The translations under genes were made by a program, and so were the position numbers. From positions 1 through 33,725 of the forward strand of contig JAKSYS010000673.1 in the NCBI GenBank assembly GCA_022925895.1: a DNA stretch of 33,725 bases, given 5' to 3'. Origin of the DNA: Fragilaria crotonensis (taxonomy: Eukaryota > Bacillariophyta > Fragilariophyceae > Fragilariales > Fragilariaceae). This document shows positions 27,802-33,725 of this stretch, in pieces (position 1 is the stretch's first letter; each line of letters opens with the position of its first letter). Under the pieces are notes generated by a model that saw only the letters and a program-made list of their open reading frames with translations, was not told where the DNA came from and ran no database searches.

Positions 27802-29313
27802 ATGGCCGCAATTGCTGCCATGCGAACGATGCTGACCCGCATCGGTTTTTCACAAGTCGCCGCCCAAGCTATTGTAGAAGACCAAGGACTTGATACCCTA
27901 TCCGAAATCAAGCTTTTGACAGACGATGAGATTGAAAGCTTGTGCAAGGTGATTCGCAGGCCAGGTGGCACCGTCCCAGCAGCCGACCCAGCTGCGGCCC
28001 CCGTCCCTAATCCCGGCACGCCCGTTAACATGCGTGCCGAAAATCATATGAAGTTGTTGGCCTTTTATTTGCGCCATCAAGAACGTGTCAGTCGCTCCGT
28101 CCAAGCGCCAGACATCACTCTTGAAAGTATCCGTACCCTTCGGGAGTTAAGGGAATTTGAGTCTACATACAAGGCTACCACTGATGACGCTCCTACCATC
28201 AATACGAAGGATTGGCCGAAGACCATGGAAAGTATCCATGAATTCCTACGATCCTATCTTGGCGAACACAAGATCCCGCTTGCCTACGTCGTGAGAAAGG
28301 ATGACGGAGTCCCCGATGAAGACCCCGTCGGTGGCTATCCAACCGTCCAGGACGAAATGATTGCTCGAGCAAGGCACTATACGCTCGATGCAACCGGAGT
28401 CAGAGTACCAGATCCAATCTACATCACGAACCGCGAAAAGGTCTGGGAGATCATTGCGAAGATTACTCGCGACCAATCCTGCTGGACCTATGTCAAACCA
28501 GCTCAACGAACCCGAGACGGTCGAATGGCCTTTGATGGGCTCTATAAGCACTTCCTTGGCCCAAACAACGTCGACAACATGGCAACTATGGCGGAAGACA
28601 AGCTTAAGTCGACCGTCTATAATGGAGAACAACGTCGTTGGGATTTTGAGAAGTATGTGAATGTTCACAAATCTCAACACTCCATAATGGAAGGCCTCGT
28701 TGAACACGGGTACACTGGCATAGACCCACGATCTAAAGTCCGTTACCTGTTAGACGGGATCAAAACGGACAAGTTTGATTCCGTTAAAACCCGAATCATG
28801 TCGGACGCGGTTCTCCGCAACGACTTTGATGCTTGTGTTACCCTGTACCAGGACTTCATCAAGCAAACGTCTAAGTTGAAATCCACCCCTACCGTGGGGA
28901 TCTCGGAAATCAAGACTGGCGGCAATAAACGCAAAAGTGATGCAATCGAGGACCGCTATTACACAAAGGCAGAGTACGATGCTCTTGACCCCGCCCAGAA
29001 GAAAGAGCTGGCCACTAAGCGCCTCAAGCGCGGCCACAAGCCCGGAAGCAAAGATAGCAGAGTCGTCAAGAAGACTGGTTCCGGAAAGGGGAAAGGTGAC
29101 AACGCCGACGTCATCAAGAACCTGAAGGCCGTCAAACGATCTGTCTCTCAGCTTACCAAACACATCAAAGACCCCGAGGCAGGTGATGAACACTCGGCAA
29201 CGCAGTCGACTGATTCCTTGTTCTCAGAGGACACGCCAAAGAAGAAGAGCAGTAAATCGCCCAACCGCTCCAACGCTGCCCTAACTCGCCAGAAGAAAAC
29301 CAGTGCCAAGTGA
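27802..29313 (+). CDS. gag: Retrotransposon gag (capsid-like) protein
   Basis: 503 aa from ATG 27802 (MAAIAAMRTMLTRIGFSQVA); an earlier TTG at 27790 is in frame. Residues ~1-60 form a SAM-like helical head (LTDDEIESLCKVIRRPGG). The middle (~90-360) is the copia gag core, with YNGEQRRWDFEKYVNVHKSQ and VRYLLDGIKTDKFDSVK. The C-terminus is Lys/Ser-rich (KRKSDAIEDRYYTKAEYDAL, GSGKGKG, KKKSSKSPNRSNAALTRQKK). No CCHC zinc knuckle is present, so RNA binding probably depends on the basic tail. It ends in TGA, and the pol frame continues in the same phase. Confidence 0.9.
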   Translation: MAAIAAMRTMLTRIGFSQVAAQAIVEDQGLDTLSEIKLLTDDEIESLCKVIRRPGGTVPAADPAAAPVPNPGTPVNMRAENHMKLLAFYLRHQERVSRSVQAPDITLESIRTLRELREFESTYKATTDDAPTINTKDWPKTMESIHEFLRSYLGEHKIPLAYVVRKDDGVPDEDPVGGYPTVQDEMIARARHYTLDATGVRVPDPIYITNREKVWEIIAKITRDQSCWTYVKPAQRTRDGRMAFDGLYKHFLGPNNVDNMATMAEDKLKSTVYNGEQRRWDFEKYVNVHKSQHSIMEGLVEHGYTGIDPRSKVRYLLDGIKTDKFDSVKTRIMSDAVLRNDFDACVTLYQDFIKQTSKLKSTPTVGISEIKTGGNKRKSDAIEDRYYTKAEYDALDPAQKKELATKRLKRGHKPGSKDSRVVKKTGSGKGKGDNADVIKNLKAVKRSVSQLTKHIKDPEAGDEHSATQSTDSLFSEDTPKKKSSKSPNRSNAALTRQKKTSAK

Positions 29314-29334
29314 CAAAGTGCCCTGCTTGCAATG
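29311..29334 (+). promoter_or_regulatory. In-frame UGA between gag and pol
   Basis: gag ends AAG TGA; the same frame continues CAA AGT GCC CTG CTT GCA to the pol ATG at 29332 with no further stop. The stop is UGA followed by C, and CAA follows as in known leaky stops. Readthrough would give a Gag-Pol fusion; reinitiation at the ATG 18 nt downstream is the alternative. Confidence 0.55.
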
Positions 29335-32300
29335 GTTTGCATCAATCGCACCCTTGGCTCAATCGATGTTTCGGTGAACGAGTCGCGTACCGACCTCGAT
29401 TCACACGCCGACCAATGCGCAGTTGGTCGTAACGTATTAGTAGTTCATGATTTTGATCGACCTATCAACGTCACTGGCTACAATCCAAACGGACCGATTG
29501 CCCACGACCTTCAGACAGTAACGGCCGCCATGGCATACGATGATGCCCTGACAGGCCAAACAGTGATTTTGTTGGTTCATCAGGCAATCCTTGTCCCCGA
29601 TTTGGACCACAATCTTTTATCCACGATGCAGCTTCGCATGAATGACGTGACGGTTAACGACGTCCCTCGTTTCCTCACCGATAATCCGACGCTGCTGACT
29701 CATTCACTCTTAATTCCGACCGACGACCCCAACGATACATACGTCATTCCAATGTCGTTGCATGGAGTCGCTTCCTCTTTCCCGACCCGAAAACCAACGG
29801 TTCAGGAATATGAAACTCTACCCCACATCGTTTTAACGAGTGAGGACCCGCCTTACGCCCCACACGACACATTCTATGCCGAACACGAAAACGCTCTGGC
29901 CAAACATGTATTGGAAACAGGGGACCGTGTGGGCGCGCCACCACCGACACGCCTATGCGGAGTCTCCAAAACATCTTTGTCAACCGAAATTGGTTGCGAT
30001 GCGGCTACCTTGTCGCTCAACCAGATCTCAACGGCACACGACGACGCTGCATTTGGGAGAGCTATGAACGCAGACATAGCTTCGATCCGAGCGGCATCTG
30101 CAGGTCCCCATCTCAAACCCCAAACCCTAGCGACCAATTGGGGAATTGATATGAAGACTGCAACCCGTACAATAACTGCAACAACCCAACGAGGGGTACG
30201 ATCCGTACTTCACCCGACTTTGTCCCGAAGGTTCCGAACGAATGATCGGCAACTACGTTACCGGAGACTACCGATCGACTGTTACACGGATACAATGTTC
30301 TCGAACACGACTTCACACCGGAATAATAAGTGCGCCCAGATCTTCACGACTTCTGATGGTTGGTGCCGCGCCTACCCCATGTCATCAAAGTCACTTGCAC
30401 ACGAAGGCTTGTCACTCCTATTCCAACGTGAAGGTGTCCCCAACACCATGATCATGGACGGGGCCAAAGAACAGGTCATGGGGATGTTTCGGCGGAAGTG
30501 CCGCGAAGCTGGAACAAGGGTGAAACAGACGGAACCCTACACCCCATGGTCTAATGCCGCAGAGGCGGCGATACGTGAGCTGAAGAAAGGCGTCGGTCGC
30601 CAAATGGTGCGATCGAAGGCCCCCAAACGGCTCTGGGATGATTGTTTGGAACGTGAGGCTTACGTCAGATCAATGACAGCCCACGACATCTATCGTCTTG
30701 ATGGACAAGTCCCCGAAACAATCGTGAGCGGCGAGACGGCGGACATTTCGCCATTCGCAGCGTTTAAATGGTTTGAGTGGGTCATCTTTCGTGACACTTC
30801 AGTAACCTACCCCGACGATGCGATGATCCTTGGCCGCGACCTCGGACCGGCGATTGACATTGGACCAGCGATGACTCGCAAGGTCCTAAAATCAAACGGT
30901 AAGGTCGTCTATCGATCTACCGTTAGGTCTTTAACTCCCGACGAGTTCGTCGATGAGACCATGACGAAGGAGCGTGAGAAGTTCACCGAGTCGGTCAACA
31001 AGGCTCTCGGTGACTCATTTAAATATGAGGACTTCACAAACGACCCCGAGTTGGAAGACTTGGGAACACCAGCGCACGAATTGTACGCTGATGACGACGA
31101 TGGTGAGGCGCCAATAGTCCCGGAGGCGGACGTTGATGCCGATGCCGACACCTACGACCAATATGTGGGTGCAGAGGTGGTACTACCGATAGGGGACGAA
31201 ATGAGGAGCGCGAAAGTTCGAAAGCGAAAGCGCCAACTCGACGGAACCCTGTCAGGTAAAGCAAACGCCAACCCCATTTTGGACACGCGAACTTACAAAG
31301 TCGAGTTTGCTGATGGACAAACGGCAGAGCTCACTGCCAACGTAATTGCCCAAAACATGTTTGCTCAATGCGACAGCGAGGGAAATCAATACTTGCTTCT
31401 TGCCGGTATCCTCGACCACAGGAAAGACTCATCTGCTATTGAGCGGCCCGACATGTACGTAACTCGCGGGTCGAACCGGCATTTGAGGAAAACGACCAAA
31501 GGCTGGGAGCTATGTGTCGAATGGAAGGACGGCAGCACCTCATGGGAGAAGCTTGCCAACTTAAAGGAGTCCAACCCCGTCGAAGTCGCGGACTACGCTA
31601 TAGCCCACGGCATCGAAAACGAACCCGCCTTCGCCTGGTGGGTACCTTTCACAATCAAACGCCGGAATCGAATTATTGCTGCGGTCAATAAGCGCTATCA
31701 CAAACGCACTCACAAGTTTGGGATTGAGATCCCGAAGACCTATGAGGATTGTGTACGGCTCGATAGAGAATCCGGTACGACATTGTGGCAAGATGCGATA
31801 CGTAAAGAGATGACAAAGGTTCGCATCGCCTTCAAAATACTTGGGGACGATGAGAATCCGCCACCGACATTTCAGGAAATGCGATGTCACATGGTGTACG
31901 ACGTGAAGATGGAGAACTTCCAACGAAAGGCACGCCTAGTCGCAGGCGGGCACATGACGGAGGTCACCTCGTCGACAGTAACCTATGCAAGCGTGGTGTC
32001 ACGCGAATCCGTCAGGATCGCATTAACACTCGCTGCACTCAACGACCTAGAAGTCAAAACGGCGGATATTGAAAACGCCTACTTGACAGCACCAATAGGT
32101 GAGAAAATCTGGTGCCGACTCGGACCAGAATTCGGAGACGATGCTGGGAAGAAGGCCGTCGTCGTCCGTGCGCTTTATGGACTAAAGTCGGCCGGCGCTT
32201 CATTCCGAAATCATCTTGCCGACTGCATGCGCCACCTAGGCTACGAATCATGCAAGGCCGACCATGACATATGGTTCAAGGCTGAAACCAGACCTGAGGA

Positions 32301-33441
32301 TGGTTATCAGTACTACTCGTATTGTCTACTTTATGTCGACGATATCCTGATGATACACCACAATGGTGTGAAGGCCTTAAAAGAAATCGACCACTTCTTT
32401 AAGACCAAACCGAACTCAATTGGAGACCCTGATTATTATCTCGGCGCAAAGTTACGCCCAATAACATTGCCCAATGGAGTGATTGCCTGGGGCATGAGCT
32501 CCAGTAAGTACATTCGGGCGGCGGTCGCCAATGTCAAGGAGTATCATACGACACAGTATCCGACGAGGAAATGGGATAAACGTACGTCAGGACCTTTCCC
32601 GTTAGATTACGCCCCAGAACTGGACACAAGCCCACTGTTGCGACCGGACCAAGCAACTTTCTACCAATCGCAAATTGGTGTCCTCCGCTGGACAGTTGAA
32701 CTGGGTCGAGTCGATATCATAACTGAGGTCTCAGAACTATCTTCGTTTCTCGCGATGCCCCGCGAAGGGCACCTCGATGCTGTCTTTCATCTATTCAACT
32801 ATTTGGAAAAGAAGCATAATGCTCGAATTGTCTTTGATCCGAGCTATCCGGTGATTGACATGTCGGTATTCAAGGAAGACTACGACTGGAAGTCATTTTA
32901 TGGCGATGTGACAGAAGCCATACCGCCAAACGCGCCCCCCGTACGGGGGAAAGACATCGACCTCCGCATGTTCGTCGACTCAGACCATGCCGGTGATAAA
33001 CGAACACGACGATCCAGGACCGGATTTATCATTTACCTCAATATGGCACCGATTGTGTGGTATTCGAAAAAGCAATCTACCATCGAGACTAGTGTATTCG
33101 GTGCTGAATTTGTCGCGATGAAGAATGGAATGGAATATTTACGAGGTTTACGTTATAAATTGCGAATGATGGGAGTGGGGATCTCTGGACCATCGTTTAT
33201 CTATGGTGATAACATGTCTGTGATTCACAATACCCAACGCCCCGAGTCCGTCCTTAAGAAGAAATCCAATGCAATCTGTTATCACGCAATACGCGAGGCT
33301 GTCGCGATGGGTGAATGCCTAACTGGACACGTCTCAACACACAATAATCCTGCCGATATATGCACTAAGATTATATCTGGAGGACGAAAACGTGACCATT
33401 TGGTTGGTCTAATCCTCCACGATCTCGCCGATCACACTTGA
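29332..33441 (+). CDS. pol: Retrotransposon pol: PR-IN-chromodomain-like-RT-RH polyprotein
   Basis: 1369 aa, intact. Aspartic protease near the N-terminus: TDLDSHADQCAVGRN (20-34). Integrase: DCYTDTMF (Asp316/320), MIMDGAKE (Asp376) and SNAAEAAIRELK (Glu411), a D-D-35-E arrangement. About 685-765 is a chromodomain-like module with ILDHRKD, KGWELCVEWKDGSTSWEKLA and NLKESNPVEVADY. Reverse transcriptase (~790-1060): KTADIENAYLTAPIG (Asp912) and YVDD at 1001-1004. RNase H (~1205-1355): MFVDSDHAGDKRTRRSRTG (Asp1216/1218), WYSKKQSTIETSVFGAEFVA, YGDNMSVI and HVSTHNNPADICTK. The N-terminal zinc-binding His/Cys part of integrase is not obvious. The product copies the element's RNA and integrates it. 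Confidence 0.95.
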   Translation: MVCINRTLGSIDVSVNESRTDLDSHADQCAVGRNVLVVHDFDRPINVTGYNPNGPIAHDLQTVTAAMAYDDALTGQTVILLVHQAILVPDLDHNLLSTMQLRMNDVTVNDVPRFLTDNPTLLTHSLLIPTDDPNDTYVIPMSLHGVASSFPTRKPTVQEYETLPHIVLTSEDPPYAPHDTFYAEHENALAKHVLETGDRVGAPPPTRLCGVSKTSLSTEIGCDAATLSLNQISTAHDDAAFGRAMNADIASIRAASAGPHLKPQTLATNWGIDMKTATRTITATTQRGVRSVLHPTLSRRFRTNDRQLRYRRLPIDCYTDTMFSNTTSHRNNKCAQIFTTSDGWCRAYPMSSKSLAHEGLSLLFQREGVPNTMIMDGAKEQVMGMFRRKCREAGTRVKQTEPYTPWSNAAEAAIRELKKGVGRQMVRSKAPKRLWDDCLEREAYVRSMTAHDIYRLDGQVPETIVSGETADISPFAAFKWFEWVIFRDTSVTYPDDAMILGRDLGPAIDIGPAMTRKVLKSNGKVVYRSTVRSLTPDEFVDETMTKEREKFTESVNKALGDSFKYEDFTNDPELEDLGTPAHELYADDDDGEAPIVPEADVDADADTYDQYVGAEVVLPIGDEMRSAKVRKRKRQLDGTLSGKANANPILDTRTYKVEFADGQTAELTANVIAQNMFAQCDSEGNQYLLLAGILDHRKDSSAIERPDMYVTRGSNRHLRKTTKGWELCVEWKDGSTSWEKLANLKESNPVEVADYAIAHGIENEPAFAWWVPFTIKRRNRIIAAVNKRYHKRTHKFGIEIPKTYEDCVRLDRESGTTLWQDAIRKEMTKVRIAFKILGDDENPPPTFQEMRCHMVYDVKMENFQRKARLVAGGHMTEVTSSTVTYASVVSRESVRIALTLAALNDLEVKTADIENAYLTAPIGEKIWCRLGPEFGDDAGKKAVVVRALYGLKSAGASFRNHLADCMRHLGYESCKADHDIWFKAETRPEDGYQYYSYCLLYVDDILMIHHNGVKALKEIDHFFKTKPNSIGDPDYYLGAKLRPITLPNGVIAWGMSSSKYIRAAVANVKEYHTTQYPTRKWDKRTSGPFPLDYAPELDTSPLLRPDQATFYQSQIGVLRWTVELGRVDIITEVSELSSFLAMPREGHLDAVFHLFNYLEKKHNARIVFDPSYPVIDMSVFKEDYDWKSFYGDVTEAIPPNAPPVRGKDIDLRMFVDSDHAGDKRTRRSRTGFIIYLNMAPIVWYSKKQSTIETSVFGAEFVAMKNGMEYLRGLRYKLRMMGVGISGPSFIYGDNMSVIHNTQRPESVLKKKSNAICYHAIREAVAMGECLTGHVSTHNNPADICTKIISGGRKRDHLVGLILHDLADHT

Positions 33442-33564
33442 TACTCCCCCTCAATGAGGTTCGCGGGTTACTATGGGTTCCCCTGGTATGACAATGTCAG
33501 TCTGCCTAAATATCAGTGCTTGATACTATTCCGACGGCCGATATGTGCCAAATTGCCCCATTCG

Positions 33565-33575
33565 CCCGAGGGGAC
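33565..33575 (+). other. Polypurine tract candidate
   Basis: The purine-rich AGGGGA stretch (within CCCGAGGGGAC) lies immediately before the 3' LTR TG, the expected place for plus-strand priming. Confidence 0.6.
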
Positions 33576-33715
33576 TGATTCGATATGCACGTGCAACGAT
33601 CGCCAATTACAGTACGACAGTATGCCGACCACTACCGTACGAATAGACTGTAGTCGCATAATTTTATCGATTGCTCGTTACGCCACGTTTCTCTTTTATC
33701 AGCGTCTTTCGCTCA
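33576..33715 (+). repeat. 3' LTR (140 bp)
   Basis: Base-for-base identical to 27030-27169. Only ten bases of flank (ATTCTGTGAG) remain before the window ends. Confidence 0.95.
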
Positions 33716-33719
33716 ATTC
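33716..33719. repeat. Target-site duplication ATTC, right copy
   Basis: Matches the ATTC before the 5' LTR, showing both element ends are in the window. Confidence 0.7.
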
Positions 33720-33725
33720 TGTGAG

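Larger units (their letters stand above)
27030..33715 (+). mobile_element. Complete Ty1/copia (CoDi-like) LTR retrotransposon
   Basis: A 6686-bp element: 140-bp LTRs (TG...CA), 632-bp leader, gag, pol in the order protease-integrase-RT-RNase H (copia order), a short 3' region and a purine-rich tract before the 3' LTR. The protease motif DLDSHAD and the AEYDALDPAQKKEL segment near the end of gag are characteristic of diatom CoDi elements. Both LTRs are identical over 140 bases and both ORFs are open, so insertion was recent and the element may be active. Flanks share ATTC. Confidence 0.95.

Noticed and set aside
29744-32251. Minus-strand ORFs in the retrotransposon
   Set aside because: Shadows of the intact pol frame.
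1-33725. A coordinated gene cluster or defence-like system
   Set aside because: Host genes are functionally unrelated, on mixed strands with separate promoters; nothing indicates a linked system apart from the retrotransposon itself.

Overview
The window looks like nuclear DNA of a diatom, probably a pennate one. The evidence is: short GT-AG introns (81, 99 and 157 nt); a plastid-targeting presequence with an ASAFAP-like 'NAF|VP' site on a CCB1 homologue; a helicase-associated (HA) domain protein with a polyglutamine tract; a stramenopile-style SET protein; and a Ty1/copia element with the 'DLDSHAD' protease motif typical of diatom CoDi elements. The species cannot be fixed from sequence alone.

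Layout. 0-3.7 kb: two small Lys/Ala-rich histone-H1-tail-like genes, an inverted repeat with two TGACGTCA boxes between them, a broken minus-strand gene remnant, and a patch of degenerate 31-bp repeats. 3.9-5.9 kb: ornithine decarboxylase (+). 6.0-7.8 kb: SET-domain protein with a signal peptide (-), convergent with it. Both genes are recognisable over their full length but carry several small indels, nearly all apparent contractions of short homopolymers or dinucleotide runs. 8.3-9.3 kb: an 8-TM membrane protein (-). 9.3-13.2 kb: mostly non-coding, with a decayed Ser/Pro-repeat remnant and one hypothetical small protein. 13.2-14.5 kb: a PPi-type phosphofructokinase (two exons, +). 14.8-16.6 kb: a Q-rich HA-domain protein (-). 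17.0-18.3 kb: a 2OG-Fe(II) prolyl-hydroxylase-like protein (two exons, +). 18.8-19.5 kb and 26.1-26.7 kb: two paralogues of an unrecognised basic/coiled-coil family (-). 20.7-22.8 kb: an ABCG half transporter (+), convergent with an NmrA-like protein (22.9-23.65 kb, -). 24.6-25.5 kb: CCB1, a cytochrome b6f haem-assembly factor (two exons, +). 25.7-26.0 kb: a duplicated pseudogene fragment.

27.03-33.72 kb: a complete and apparently young copia-type LTR retrotransposon. Its two 140-bp LTRs are identical and its gag and pol are open. Gag and pol are in the same frame, separated by one UGA.

The host genes do not form a pathway or operon; this is ordinary gene-dense eukaryotic DNA. I found no defence island, CRISPR array, tRNA or rRNA. 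The most notable items are the unnamed paralogue pair, the UGA gag/pol junction with a chromodomain-like module in a copia pol, the large insertion in ODC with tandem RxRxxS motifs, the CRE-bearing inverted repeat, and the local cluster of frameshifts.
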